Below, one piece after another: positions 52,835 to 61,705 of a DNA stretch of 64,000 nt. Made by a program: the position numbers and the translations under genes. The number at the start of each line of letters is the position of its first letter. Positions within the stretch are counted from its first letter, which is position 1. The notes beneath the pieces are model-generated. The model was not told the DNA's origin, did not search any database, and saw only the letters and a list, made by a program, of their open reading frames with translations. Location of the stretch: the NCBI RefSeq assembly GCF_027924905.1, contig NZ_AP027055.1, positions 434,001-498,000 on the forward strand, given 5' to 3'. This stretch comes from Limnohabitans sp. INBF002 (GTDB lineage: Bacteria; Pseudomonadota; Gammaproteobacteria; Burkholderiales; Burkholderiaceae_C).

Positions 52835-53784
52835 TTACTCATCACACCCATGGACATGCGTTTGAGGAATTGCGGGATGCCCATCGACGCAATTTGCGTG
52901 GTCTGGGGCGCTTGTTTGGTGGGCATTTCGTCCGGACGGACTTTTTGCATGCGGTGGCGGCCCAGGATGGAGTATTGGCTAGACAGCGTGCTGGATGTGG
53001 CCAAAAAATTGTTGCGCTTCACACTTGCGGTCGGGCTATTGAATGCCGCGGCCGTGTTGCCGCGCATGGCGGGTTGTGTGATGCGGGTGCTGCTGGTGGT
53101 TTGGCGCATGCCTTGTGCGGATTCGCGCATGTCACGCGCCGCACACACCGATTGCCCAAACTCGTTGAACGACGCACCGCAGGCGTCTTGCAAGTCCATC
53201 AAATAGCCGCGCTCAAACATTTCGCGCGCGGTTTGCGCTTCCAAGATCGGGGGGGCGAGCATGAAGCTGACAGGAAAGCGCTGTTTCGAGAACACATCAC
53301 TTTTGAGCTGATCTGCGTGCACGCGCGTCGGACAAACCAACAACGTGGGCGGTGTGTGGATGGCCGAGTCGAACACCCAGCGGTGACGGCTCAAGAAACC
53401 AGCCGTCGCAGCCAGTTCAATTTCAGAGACCGAGGTGGGGACGATCACCAAGTCGTATTCGAACATCAGCTCGCCTGCGATGGAGTCGGTCCAAGTCAAG
53501 TCGCAAATGACAACTTCTGTGCTGCTGGCTGCGCGGCGCAGGTGCAAGCGGGCATCCAAGATGGGGCGGTTGCCGCCTTGGTCGAGCGGCAAGATGTGGT
53601 GTTGCACCACCACGCCAATATTAGGGGCGCGTGTCAGCCAAGTGCTAGACGAACCGTGTGTGTCAAAGTCAATCATCGTGACCGTCTGGCCTTGGCGACG
53701 CAAATAAGCAGCCAAGTTTGCTGAAACGGTGCTTTTGCCCACGCCACCTTTTTGACTGGTGACCAAAATTTTGAATGTCGACAT
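52831..53784 (-). CDS. ParA/MinD-type ATPase
   Basis: 317 aa. Deviant Walker A KGGVGKST at about 12-19 (ILVTSQKGGVGKSTVSANLA), TMIDFDTHGSSSTWLTRAP (Walker A' Asp) and VVICDLTW (Walker B region). After about residue 210 a Ser/Thr/Gln-rich tail of some 100 residues departs from plasmid and chromosomal ParA. No ParB and no parS-like repeat nearby, so a role in positioning a protein cluster or organelle is more likely than DNA partition. The closeness to the flagellar island is suggestive only. Confidence 0.85.
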   Translation of the reverse strand: MSTFKILVTSQKGGVGKSTVSANLAAYLRRQGQTVTMIDFDTHGSSSTWLTRAPNIGVVVQHHILPLDQGGNRPILDARLHLRRAASSTEVVICDLTWTDSIAGELMFEYDLVIVPTSVSEIELAATAGFLSRHRWVFDSAIHTPPTLLVCPTRVHADQLKSDVFSKQRFPVSFMLAPPILEAQTAREMFERGYLMDLQDACGASFNEFGQSVCAARDMRESAQGMRQTTSSTRITQPAMRGNTAAAFNSPTASVKRNNFLATSSTLSSQYSILGRHRMQKVRPDEMPTKQAPQTTQIASMGIPQFLKRMSMGVMSK

Positions 53785-54109
53785 CTTTTTTATCCTTCGC
53801 GCTGGCGCTCAGCGCTGTATTTTTTTATGGAACACCCGTAATTTCTAACGGGGGGATTGAATTTACATGGGGGCCACCACACTGGTCAATGCGCCATTTA
53901 GCCGACAAATACAAGATAAATGGGGCACCTTTACCTGAATTGAATACTTTTAGGTTGATCCATATAATTAAAAGAATCAAAATTAAGAATATTACCTATG
54001 TTGTTGATTTTTAAAAAGAATATGCAAAGTGTCAAAAAAAACAACACTTCGGGCGGGAAGTGCCATCCGTTAAAATTGGAAGGTTAATTTCTACAAATTG
54101 AAAGTCCTC
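53785..54109. other. AT-rich intergenic region between the ParA-like and Pal-like genes
   Basis: 325 bases, clearly AT-richer than both flanks, separating divergent genes. A plus-strand open frame of 79 codons exists but lacks a ribosome site and family features. It holds a sigma-70 promoter for the lipoprotein gene and a hairpin CACTTC-GGGCGG-GAAGTG at 54045-54062 within its leader. No promoter for the ParA-like gene was recognised. Confidence 0.7.
53940..53968 (+). promoter_or_regulatory. sigma-70 promoter of the Pal-like gene
   Basis: TTGAAT, 17 bases, TATAAT: a near-perfect housekeeping promoter. It would give a leader of about 130 bases before the ATG at 54110. Confidence 0.75.
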
Positions 54110-54598
54110 ATGTCCAAACGCCTTTTTGCTCTCTTGTCCATCGTGTCAGTTGCTTTGTTGACTGCTTGCAGTTCAACCAAACTGGACAACGTGTCTGATG
54201 CCAAAGCATCTTCTTCGGTTGCTTCTGTGGCCGCCGATCACCTGAACCCCAACAGCCTGATCTCTAAAGAGCGCAGCGTGTACTTCGACTTTGATAAGTT
54301 TGATATCAAAGCTAACCAAGCTGCTGTGGTTGAGCGTCAAGGCAAATACTTGGCTGCCAACGCTGCTTTGAAAATTCGTGCCGAAGGCAATGCCGACGAG
54401 CGCGGTGGCCGCGAATACAACTTGGCTCTGGGCCAAAAGCGTGCTGAAGCTGTGGTGCGTGGTTTGAAAGCCTACGGCGTGAAAGACGGCCAAGTTGAAC
54501 CCGTTAGCTTTGGCAGCGAAAAGCCTTTGGCCGCAGGTCATGACGAAGCTGCTTGGGCACAAAACCGCCGCGTTGACTTGGCTTACCCAAGCAAGTAA
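54110..54598 (+). CDS. OmpA-family, Pal-like outer-membrane lipoprotein
   Basis: 162 aa. Lipoprotein signal ending LLTAC. The OmpA-like peptidoglycan-binding domain fills the rest: SVYFDFDKFDIKANQAAVVE, ALKIRAEGNADERGGREYNL, ALGQKRAEAVVRGLKAYGV and QNRRVDLAY. It tethers the outer membrane to peptidoglycan. No tolB or tolA nearby, so it may be an extra Pal-like protein and not the Tol-Pal member. It has its own strong sigma-70 promoter. Confidence 0.9.
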   Translation: MSKRLFALLSIVSVALLTACSSTKLDNVSDAKASSSVASVAADHLNPNSLISKERSVYFDFDKFDIKANQAAVVERQGKYLAANAALKIRAEGNADERGGREYNLALGQKRAEAVVRGLKAYGVKDGQVEPVSFGSEKPLAAGHDEAAWAQNRRVDLAYPSK

Positions 54599-54622
54599 CT
54601 CGTTGATTGATCGCTGCGGTTG

Positions 54623-55519
54623 ATGCAACTCAACAGCGAAGTCATCACAACACCACCGCGGGCCTCGGCCACGGTGGTGTTGTTACGTGACGTTCCCCAA
54701 AAAGGCCTGGAGGTCTTTTTGCTGCGCCGCCACACGGCCTCGGCTGTGTTGGGTGGTGCTTATGTTTTTCCGGGTGGCAAATTAGACGAGGCCGATTGCA
54801 CGCCTGATTTGCATACCCATCTCGACGCCTCGCCGCAAGCACTGCACAGTGCCTTGGGTGAGCCCGATTTAGATGTGCACACGGCCGCAGGTTTGTATGT
54901 AGCTGCCGTGCGCGAAGTGTTGGAAGAGTGTGGCGTGTTGTATGCCCGCTTGCACGACAGCCAAGCCTTGGCGCATGACGCTGCGCAACGCCAACATTGG
55001 CAACACGCACTGCATGGCGGTCAAGCGTTTGTCGACGTGTTGCAAAGTGCAGGTTTGCGTGTGGACACGCAGCACTTGGCACCTTGGTCGCGTTGGATCA
55101 CGCCGCTGCAACCCTCAGTGACCAACAAGCGGTTTGACACCCGTTTTTTTATTGCGGTATTGCCGCCGGGGCAACACCCCATACACGACAACATCGAAGC
55201 CATCGACAGCGTGTGGCTCAGCCCGCGTGAGGCCTTGGACCGCTACTGGGCAGGCGATCTGCCGCTGGCGCCGCCACAAATCATGACCCTGGTGTCGTTG
55301 CTGTCACACAGTTGTACAACGGATGTGTTGAACTGTGCCAAACAGCAAACGCCTGCGTTGATTCTTCCTGAACCGTTTGATGACGAAGGCGTGCGCACCC
55401 TGTGCTACCCCGGTGACCCGCGTCACTCGGTGGCGCAACGTGCCATGCCTGGTCCTACCCGTTTGCGTTTTGTGGCGGGTCGTTTTGAGCCCGTCGGTGG
55501 TTTTGAGGATTTTTTATGA
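54623..55519 (+). CDS. NUDIX hydrolase
   Basis: 298 aa. N-terminal ATVVLLRDVPQKGLEVFLLR and GGAYVFPGGKLDEADC, then an extended Nudix region with VAAVREVLEECGVLY containing the RE-x2-EE-x-G core. Acts on a nucleoside-diphosphate-linked substrate, perhaps a CoA-type molecule given the following fatty-acid and acetyl-CoA genes. Overlaps fabI by 4 bases and starts the operon that runs to the ZIP transporter. Confidence 0.87.
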   Translation: MQLNSEVITTPPRASATVVLLRDVPQKGLEVFLLRRHTASAVLGGAYVFPGGKLDEADCTPDLHTHLDASPQALHSALGEPDLDVHTAAGLYVAAVREVLEECGVLYARLHDSQALAHDAAQRQHWQHALHGGQAFVDVLQSAGLRVDTQHLAPWSRWITPLQPSVTNKRFDTRFFIAVLPPGQHPIHDNIEAIDSVWLSPREALDRYWAGDLPLAPPQIMTLVSLLSHSCTTDVLNCAKQQTPALILPEPFDDEGVRTLCYPGDPRHSVAQRAMPGPTRLRFVAGRFEPVGGFEDFL

Positions 55520-56292
55520 ACCCGATGTCAGCCTTTGATTTAAAGGGCAAAAAAGGTTTGGTGCTCGGCCTTGCCAACGAGCACAGCATTGCATGGGGTT
55601 GTACGCGCCAAGCGCAGGCCATGGGTGCTGAGGTGGTGGCGTCTTGCTTGAACGACAAAGCACGTCCCTATGTTGAGCCGCTCACACAGCCGCTGGGCGT
55701 AGACCTGCAAACTTGCAACATCGAAACACCAGAAGATTTAGAAAAGCTGGTGGCCTACGCTGTAGCCAAACTGGGTCGCTTGGACTTTGTGATTCATTCA
55801 ATTGCTTGGGCACCTTTGGCTGATTTGCATGGTCGCGTGGTGGACAGTTCCAGCACGGGCTTTGCACGGGCCATGGAGGTGTCGTGCCATTCGTTTGCGA
55901 CGTTGGCCAAACTGTGTACCCCGCACATGACGCAAGGCGGCAGCATGGTCACCATGTCTTACCTAGGGGCGGATCAAGCTGTGCCGCACTATGGTCTGAT
56001 GGGGCCGGTGAAGGCTGCTTTGGAATCGCTGGTGCGTTACATGGCGCAAGAGCTGGGCCCACAGGGTGTGCGCGTGCATGCCGTGTCGCCTGGCCCTATC
56101 CTCACGCGAGCAGCCTCGGGCATTGAAGCCTTTGATGCGCTCATGCAAAGCAACGTTGCCAAAGCGCCGCTGGGTCGGTTGGTGACCTTGGATGAAATTG
56201 CCAACCTCAGCACCTTTTTGTGTACCGATGCCGCCAGTGGCATGACAGGCCAAACGATTTATGTAGACGCCGGCAGCCACGCGGTTAACTGA
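55516..56292 (+). CDS. fabI: FabI-type enoyl-ACP reductase
   Basis: 258 aa. SDR-fold NADH-dependent enoyl-ACP reductase: KGLVLGLANEHSIAWGCTRQ near the start, FVIHSIAWAPLADLHG, active-site YLGADQAVPHYGLMGPVKAA with Tyr and Lys six residues apart, and AVSPGPILTRAASGIEAFDA. In an operon with the MaoC-phosphotransacetylase and acetate kinase, so it may be a second, dedicated copy. Confidence 0.9.
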   Translation: MNPMSAFDLKGKKGLVLGLANEHSIAWGCTRQAQAMGAEVVASCLNDKARPYVEPLTQPLGVDLQTCNIETPEDLEKLVAYAVAKLGRLDFVIHSIAWAPLADLHGRVVDSSSTGFARAMEVSCHSFATLAKLCTPHMTQGGSMVTMSYLGADQAVPHYGLMGPVKAALESLVRYMAQELGPQGVRVHAVSPGPILTRAASGIEAFDALMQSNVAKAPLGRLVTLDEIANLSTFLCTDAASGMTGQTIYVDAGSHAVN

Positions 56293-56300
56293 AGAGCACC

Positions 56301-57728
56301 ATGAACGACATCACCGAAACCACGAACGATCCCAACAACGAGTGGCTAGAAAACTACCCTTACGAGAACATCGTGTTGGGGCAGGCAGCGCGCATGGTGC
56401 GTACTTTGGCCTTGGCTGACATCCAAGCGTTCGCCGCGGTGTCGGGCGACATCAACCCCGCACACCTGAACCCTGAGTACGCCAATGCCACCTTGTTTCA
56501 TGGCGTGATTGGCCACGGCATGTGGGGCGGTGCTTTGATCAGCAGTTTGTTGGGCACGGTGTTTCCAGGCCCAGGCACGATTTACCTAGAACAAAACCTG
56601 CACTTCAGTCGCCCCGTGCGCGTTGGCGACACCTTGAACGTGACCGTCACTTGCACGGCCAAAAACGACGAGAAGAAAACCCTGGATCTTGACTGCTTGT
56701 TGGTGAACCAAAAAGGCGAGCGTGTGCTTTATGGCATTGCGCGTGTCATGGCCCCGACCGAAAAGTTGCGCATGCCCCGTGTACATGCGCCACACATCAG
56801 CTTGTTCGATCCTGAGCAACGTCACGCTAACTTGTTGGCCTTGGGCGCCAAGCTTGAGCCTGTGCGTTGCGGTGTGGTGCATCCGTGTGATGCAGATTCG
56901 TTGCAAGGTGCCATGGATGCGCATCACGCAAGTTTGATTCATGCGGTGCTCATTGCCCCAGAGAAAAAATTGCGCGCTGTGGCCGCAGAAGCCGGCATTG
57001 ATTTGACAGGCATCGAGGTGATCGATGTCGAGCACAGCCACGCGGCGGCTGAGTTGGCTGCGCAAATGGCGGCAGACAAAAAGCTAGAAGCTTTGATGAA
57101 AGGCAGCTTGCACACCGATGAGTTGATTCATGCTGTGGTGTCGCAAAAAGGTTTGCGCACAGGCCGACGCATGTCGCATGTGTTTCGCTTTGAGGCGCCC
57201 ATGTACCCCAAGCCGCTGTACATCACCGATGCCGCGCTGAACATCGCGCCGACCTTGGCCGAGAAAGCCGACATCGTGCAAAACGCCATTTTGTTTGCGC
57301 AAATCATGGGTGTTGATCAGCCGAAGGTGGCCATTTTGTCGGCGGTGGAAACCGTCAACCCCAGCATTCCCTCCACGATTGATGCGGCTGCTTTGTGCAA
57401 GATGGCGGACCGTGGCCAAATCAAAGGTGGCTTGCTCGATGGCCCGCTGGCCTTTGACAACGCCGTGTCCACACACGCGGCCGAAATCAAACACATCGCC
57501 TCTGCGGTGGCCGGCCACGCCGACATCTTGGTCGCCCCTGATTTGGAGTCGGGCAACATGATGGCCAAGCAACTGGAATACCTCGCGGGCGCTTCTGGCG
57601 CTGGCGTGGTGTTGGGTGCGCGCGTGCCAATTGCGTTGACCAGCCGTGCAGATTCTGCCGCCACGCGCAGTGCTTCTGCGCTGTTGGCCAAGCTGATTGC
57701 GCACCACAACCGCACACATTCGGCATGA
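56301..57728 (+). CDS. fusion of MaoC-like enoyl-CoA hydratase and phosphate acetyl/butyryltransferase
   Basis: 475 aa. Residues about 20-150 are a MaoC/hotdog domain (FAAVSGDINPAHLNPEYANA, FHGVIGHGMWGGALISSLLG). Residues about 165-470 are a phosphotransacetylase domain (MYPKPLYITDAALNIAPTLA, KAIADRGQ-type region, LVAPDLESGNMMAKQLEYLA). Converts acyl-CoA to acyl-phosphate after hydration chemistry. Starts 8 bases after fabI and overlaps ackA by 4 bases, so acyl-phosphate is probably passed to acetate kinase. Confidence 0.93.
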   Translation: MNDITETTNDPNNEWLENYPYENIVLGQAARMVRTLALADIQAFAAVSGDINPAHLNPEYANATLFHGVIGHGMWGGALISSLLGTVFPGPGTIYLEQNLHFSRPVRVGDTLNVTVTCTAKNDEKKTLDLDCLLVNQKGERVLYGIARVMAPTEKLRMPRVHAPHISLFDPEQRHANLLALGAKLEPVRCGVVHPCDADSLQGAMDAHHASLIHAVLIAPEKKLRAVAAEAGIDLTGIEVIDVEHSHAAAELAAQMAADKKLEALMKGSLHTDELIHAVVSQKGLRTGRRMSHVFRFEAPMYPKPLYITDAALNIAPTLAEKADIVQNAILFAQIMGVDQPKVAILSAVETVNPSIPSTIDAAALCKMADRGQIKGGLLDGPLAFDNAVSTHAAEIKHIASAVAGHADILVAPDLESGNMMAKQLEYLAGASGAGVVLGARVPIALTSRADSAATRSASALLAKLIAHHNRTHSA

Positions 57729-58918
57729 GCATTCTGTCCGTCAATGCGGGCTCGTCTAGCCTCAAGTTTGCGCTGTACCCCATTGAAGGTGCGGGCATTG
57801 GTGAGGCCGAAGTCACTGGCAACATCGAAGGCTTAGAGCCATCGGGTCAGCCGCGCATCAGCTTTTGCGCGACGGGCCAAAACAAAGAATCAGCCGCTGT
57901 GGCGGTGAAGCCTGCGCAAGATGTGTTTGACGCAGCGCTCGACACCCTCAAGGGCTTGTTGGCCGCACGATTTGCGCATTTGAAAGTGCAAGCCATTGCC
58001 CATCGGGTGGTGCACGGTGGCAGCTATTTTTCGAGCAGCGTGCGCGTCACATCTGATGTGCTGACGCAGCTGGCCTCGCTCAATGCCTTGGCACCTTTGC
58101 ACCAGCCGCATAACTTGGCGGGTATTGAGGCGTTTGCCGAATCGTTTCCAGACGTTGCGCAGATCGCTTGTTTTGACACCGCGTTTCATCGCACGCTGTC
58201 GCCACTCGAAACCACGTTTGCCATTGACCGCCAGCTCACCGCGCAAGGCGTGCGCCGCTATGGCTTTCATGGGCTTTCGTACCAATACGTGGCGCAAGTT
58301 CTCCAGCGTGAATCCCCCCGTTCCGCGGGCCGCACGGTCATGGCGCATTTGGGCAACGGTGCCAGTGTGTGCGCCACCACGCAGCACCAAAGTCGCGCCA
58401 CCACCATGGGCTTCTCGGCTTTAGACGGCTTGATGATGGGCACGCGCAGCGGCGCGCTCGACCCCGGTGTGTTGCTGTATTTGATGGAGCAAGGCTGGGG
58501 GCACGACCAAATTCAAAAGCTGCTCTACAAACAAAGCGGCTTGTTGGGTGTGTCGGGCGAGAGTGCCGACATGCGCACCTTGCGTGCGTCAAGTGCAGCA
58601 GGCTCTGCGGCTGCACGTTTTGCCACCGATTTGTTTGCACACCGTGTGGTGCGCGAAGTGGGGGCGCTGAGCGCCTGTATTGGGGGCCTTGACGTGCTGG
58701 CCTTCACCGGCGGCATTGGTGAGCACGATGCCGTGCTGCGTCAACAGGTGTGCGATGCCTTGGCCTACATGGGTGTGCACATCGACGCAGCAAGCAACGC
58801 CCAAGCCACAGGCGACAGCACGGCCTCTATTCACGCCGACAATAGTGCGACTGAAGTGTGGGTGGTCCCCACCGACGAAGGCCGCGTGGCCGCGCAAGAC
58901 GCTTTGGCGTTTCTCTAA
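57725..58918 (+). CDS. ackA: acetate kinase
   Basis: 397 aa, normal. Converts acetyl-phosphate and ADP to acetate and ATP, or the reverse. Signatures: ILSVNAGSSSLKFALYP at the start, AHRVVHGG, RRYGFHGLSYQYVAQVL, VMAHLGNGASVCATTQHQSR and FTGGIGEHDAVLRQQVCDAL. Start overlaps the phosphotransacetylase stop. Confidence 0.97.
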   Translation: MSILSVNAGSSSLKFALYPIEGAGIGEAEVTGNIEGLEPSGQPRISFCATGQNKESAAVAVKPAQDVFDAALDTLKGLLAARFAHLKVQAIAHRVVHGGSYFSSSVRVTSDVLTQLASLNALAPLHQPHNLAGIEAFAESFPDVAQIACFDTAFHRTLSPLETTFAIDRQLTAQGVRRYGFHGLSYQYVAQVLQRESPRSAGRTVMAHLGNGASVCATTQHQSRATTMGFSALDGLMMGTRSGALDPGVLLYLMEQGWGHDQIQKLLYKQSGLLGVSGESADMRTLRASSAAGSAAARFATDLFAHRVVREVGALSACIGGLDVLAFTGGIGEHDAVLRQQVCDALAYMGVHIDAASNAQATGDSTASIHADNSATEVWVVPTDEGRVAAQDALAFL

Positions 58919-58939
58919 GAACTGAATTGAAGGAATCGC

Positions 58940-59410
58940 GTGAACATCAAAGACGCCATGAGTTGCTTCACCACCGGTGTGACGGTGGTGACGGCGCACA
59001 CCCAAGGCCAAGACTGGGGCATGACGTGCAACTCGTTCAACACCGTGTCGCTAGACCCCGCCATGGTGTTGTGGAGCGTGCGCAAAAGCTCGCTCAGCCA
59101 CGAAGCCTTTGTCAACGCGGGTGGCTACATGGTCAACGTGTTGGGGGCTCAGCAAAAAGACGTGGCGCTGAAGTTTGCGCAAGGCACACAGCAAGAACGC
59201 TTTGCAGACCAAAGCCTAGTGCGTGGCATCCACCAGCATCCGCGTTTAGACGGCGTGATTGCTTGGTTTGATTGCCGCATTGCCCAAGTGGTGTCGGCTG
59301 GCGACCATGACATCTTGATCGGCGAAGTGCTCGACTTCGGTGTGCAAGCTGGCCATGGCTTGGCTTATGCACAGCGCAGCTTTGGCGTGCTTTCGCCTCT
59401 GGAAGACTAA
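58940..59410 (+). CDS. flavin reductase-like (FMN-binding split barrel) protein
   Basis: 156 aa, GTG start. MSCFTTGVTVVTAHTQGQDW, GMTCNSFNTVSLDPAMVLWS and HPRLDGVIAWFDCRIAQVVS are typical of the flavin reductase domain family that reduces FMN/FAD with NAD(P)H. 21 bases after ackA, 8 before the transporter. Substrate and partner oxygenase unknown. Confidence 0.9.
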   Translation: MNIKDAMSCFTTGVTVVTAHTQGQDWGMTCNSFNTVSLDPAMVLWSVRKSSLSHEAFVNAGGYMVNVLGAQQKDVALKFAQGTQQERFADQSLVRGIHQHPRLDGVIAWFDCRIAQVVSAGDHDILIGEVLDFGVQAGHGLAYAQRSFGVLSPLED

Positions 59411-59418
59411 GCCCCCGT

Positions 59419-60333
59419 ATGGACATCGTTGTTGCCTGGGCCTTCATCCTTGGCGTGATGTGTTCAATCTCTTTGCTGATTGGTGCCTTGATTGGCATTT
59501 ATTTCAAGATACCCAAACGCATTGTTGGCTTGATGGCGGCGTTTGGTGCCGGTGCGTTGCTGTCAGCCTTGGCCATTGAATTGGTGGCGCCATCTATTGA
59601 TGCTTTCATGCAGGCCAGCACGGCTGAAATCCGCGCTCGCGAAGTCCGCAATTTTTTCCACCTCGTTGCGGGTGCGTTTGTGGGCGGCATTATTTTTGTC
59701 CTGCTTGACTGGGTGCTGATTGAGCACGGTGGCTACTTGCGCAAAACCGCGTTTCTGATTTCTAAAATCATGCACGAGCGGGCCCACTTGCCCCAGCACC
59801 ACACCCAGCCTTTGCCCACGGGCGAAGATTTAGAGAAAAAACACGCCTCGCACGACAACGCAGCCGTCGCCATTTGGTTGGGTAACTTGCTCGATGGCTT
59901 ACCTGAGAGCTTTGTGGTGGGTACGGTGCTGATGGCTACGGTGACGGCCAGCGGCCATGCGGGCACGCCCGTGGTGTTTTGGGAGGTGTTGCCGTACACC
60001 TTGTTGGCAGGTTTGTTCTTGTCTAACTTGCCTGAAGCCTTGTCGAGCTCGGCGCAAATGCGTCTGCAGGGCATGAGCGTGCAACGCATTTTGACCATGT
60101 GGCTCTCTTTGGTGCTGATGACAGGCGTGGCGGCTGCGCTAGGCGCCGTCATGGGGGAATGGGTACCGCACAACGCCATGGTCTTCATCGAAGGCTTGGC
60201 CGCTGGAGCCATGCTCACCATGATTTGTGCAGCCATGCTGCCCGAAGCCACGCATTTGGCACCGCCCAACTGGGTCGGTTTGGCCACTCTGAGCGGCTTC
60301 TTTTCAGCGCTCTTGTTCAAGGTACTCGAGTAA
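59419..60333 (+). CDS. ZIP-family metal transporter-like membrane protein
   Basis: 304 aa, about eight membrane helices. ZIP-type TM motifs: AIWLGNLLDGLPESFVVGTV and LFLSNLPEALSSSAQMR, with an Asp/Glu pattern in the metal path and a His-rich cytosolic loop (ERAHLPQHHTQPLP) near residue 120-135. Likely divalent metal import or export; the ion is unknown. Last gene of the operon, before the tRNA. Confidence 0.85.
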   Translation: MDIVVAWAFILGVMCSISLLIGALIGIYFKIPKRIVGLMAAFGAGALLSALAIELVAPSIDAFMQASTAEIRAREVRNFFHLVAGAFVGGIIFVLLDWVLIEHGGYLRKTAFLISKIMHERAHLPQHHTQPLPTGEDLEKKHASHDNAAVAIWLGNLLDGLPESFVVGTVLMATVTASGHAGTPVVFWEVLPYTLLAGLFLSNLPEALSSSAQMRLQGMSVQRILTMWLSLVLMTGVAAALGAVMGEWVPHNAMVFIEGLAAGAMLTMICAAMLPEATHLAPPNWVGLATLSGFFSALLFKVLE

Positions 60334-60371
60334 AGCCGCATGCAAATTGGTTTACAATGCTGCCTTGATTC

Positions 60372-60448
60372 GGTGGTATAGCTCAGTTGGTTAGAGCGCA
60401 GCATTCATAATGCTGATGTCGCAGGTTCAAATCCCGCTACCACCACCA
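60372..60448 (+). tRNA. tRNA-Met (anticodon CAT), elongator type
   Basis: 77 bases. The acceptor arms GGTGGTA/TACCACC pair fully, the D-loop reads AGTTGGTTA, the anticodon arm is CAGCA-TTCATAA-TGCTG, the T-arm is GCAGG-TTCAAAT-CCCGC, and the CCA end is encoded. CAT could also be the lysidine-modified Ile tRNA, but the GGTGG acceptor and overall form favour Met. Confidence 0.93.
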
Positions 60449-60451
60449 AAT

Positions 60452-60485
60452 AAAAACCCACAGTTTTGCGACTGTGGGTTTTTTG
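60452..60485 (+). terminator. rho-independent terminator after tRNA-Met
   Basis: AAAACCCACAG, an 8-base loop, CTGTGGGTTTTTT: an 11-base stem followed by Ts directly after the tRNA. Confidence 0.93.
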
Positions 60486-60598
60486 TTGTCTGCATTTCTT
60501 CATGAGGCTACCCGCGAAGGTGTACACCCTCCGATAGATTGACCGCAGAGTGCCCGGACTGAAAAATGCAAAGAACATTTCAGTGAAAGGTGCCACAC

Positions 60599-61045
60599 AT
60601 GACATCCCGCCAGGCCATCCTCGTGGCCAACTCATACGTCGCTCGGTTATTTGAACGTAGCAGTGTGCAATTGCCTTGGGCCGAAACACGAGATTGGTTG
60701 CATTCTGAGAGCCGCATGCGGGCACAAGACATCGAGCGTGCGCCATTAGGACATTCGTTGGCTGGCCGTGCGGGTTTGGCGCCCCACACCGATGTTCGGC
60801 ATCGCGAACGTACGGCATTTGCGCACGACTTAGCCATTGACTTGAAGCAAGCATTGGCCACGGATCAATGGGGCGCGTTAGAAATTTTTGCATCCGATCC
60901 TTTTTTGGGCGAGTTGCTGGCGCAGTTGAGCCCAGATGTGAAGGCCACCGTGCGCGCCACGCACGCGCTGGACTGGACCACCTTGTCTGCACATGAGATT
61001 GAAGAGCGCAGGCGCAAGGCATTCAAGGTTCAACGTTCGCTATGA
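60599..61045 (+). CDS. host-attachment-protein-like family
   Basis: 148 aa from ATG 60599, preceded by AAAGG at 8 bases. The start ILVANSYVARLFERSS, the central LGHSLAGRAGLAPHTDVRHR and the C-terminal VKATVRATHALDWTTLSAHE resemble the 'host attachment protein' family related to release-factor-like folds. True function unknown. Overlaps the hydrolase gene by 4 bases. Confidence 0.75.
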   Translation: MTSRQAILVANSYVARLFERSSVQLPWAETRDWLHSESRMRAQDIERAPLGHSLAGRAGLAPHTDVRHRERTAFAHDLAIDLKQALATDQWGALEIFASDPFLGELLAQLSPDVKATVRATHALDWTTLSAHEIEERRRKAFKVQRSL

Positions 61046-61695
61046 AGATATGGATGGCAGAGCTTGAGCGAATCGAGATGGATGGTTTGACGCTGGAGGG
61101 GCTTTTGTCGCTGCCACCAGATGCCAAAGGCTTGGTGCTGTTCGCGCACGGCAGCGGCAGCAGTCGGCATAGCCCGCGTAACAACTTTGTTGCCAAGGTG
61201 TTGTGCGACCACGGCGTGGGCACGTTGCTCCTGGATTTACTCACGCCAGAAGAGGAACAAGATGCTTCCGCTCGTTTTGACATTCAATTGCTGAGCGAGC
61301 GCTTGGTGGGGGCGACGCGCTGGGTACGGCATCAGTCATACACCAAACATTTGCCCATTGGCTACTTTGGGGCCAGCACGGGGGCGGCGGCTGCCTTGCG
61401 TGCTGCGGCCAGTTTGGCACCTTTGGTGCAGGCGGTGGTGTCACGCGGTGGGCGGCCTGACCTTGCGGGCGCGCGTGTCTTGGCTCAGGTCGATTGCCCC
61501 ACCTTGTTGTTGGTGGGTAGCTTGGATGAGGAGGTGTTAGCGCTCAACCGACAGGCGGCGCTTCTCATGCAATGCGATGTTCATCTGACCGTTGTACCTG
61601 GCGCAACGCATTTGTTTGAAGAGCCGGGCACACTAGAGGCGGTGGCCCGACATGCCGCCCAATGGTTCGAGCGGCATTTGCGAATCAAGCATTGA
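61042..61695 (+). CDS. alpha/beta hydrolase (dienelactone-hydrolase-like)
   Basis: 217 aa. Nucleophile elbow GASTGAAAAL (Ser near 111), acid loop VGSLDEEVL, and catalytic His in GATHLFEEPGTLE. FAHGSGSSRHSPRNNFVAK is the oxyanion region. Family members are esterase-like with unknown substrates. Coupled to the preceding gene by ATGA overlap. Confidence 0.87.
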   Translation: MKIWMAELERIEMDGLTLEGLLSLPPDAKGLVLFAHGSGSSRHSPRNNFVAKVLCDHGVGTLLLDLLTPEEEQDASARFDIQLLSERLVGATRWVRHQSYTKHLPIGYFGASTGAAAALRAAASLAPLVQAVVSRGGRPDLAGARVLAQVDCPTLLLVGSLDEEVLALNRQAALLMQCDVHLTVVPGATHLFEEPGTLEAVARHAAQWFERHLRIKH

Positions 61696-61705
61696 AGGGG
61701 AAGAC

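Noticed and set aside
53775-54014. 79-codon plus frame in the AT-rich gap
   Set aside because: No ribosome-binding site, it overlaps the start of the ParA-like gene, and the sigma-70 promoter of the next gene lies inside it.
60405-61022. minus-strand frame of 205 codons across the tRNA, starting region reading AGFEPATSAL
   Set aside because: This peptide is the well-known artefact of translating tRNA plus terminator in reverse. The frame is antisense to the host-attachment-like gene.
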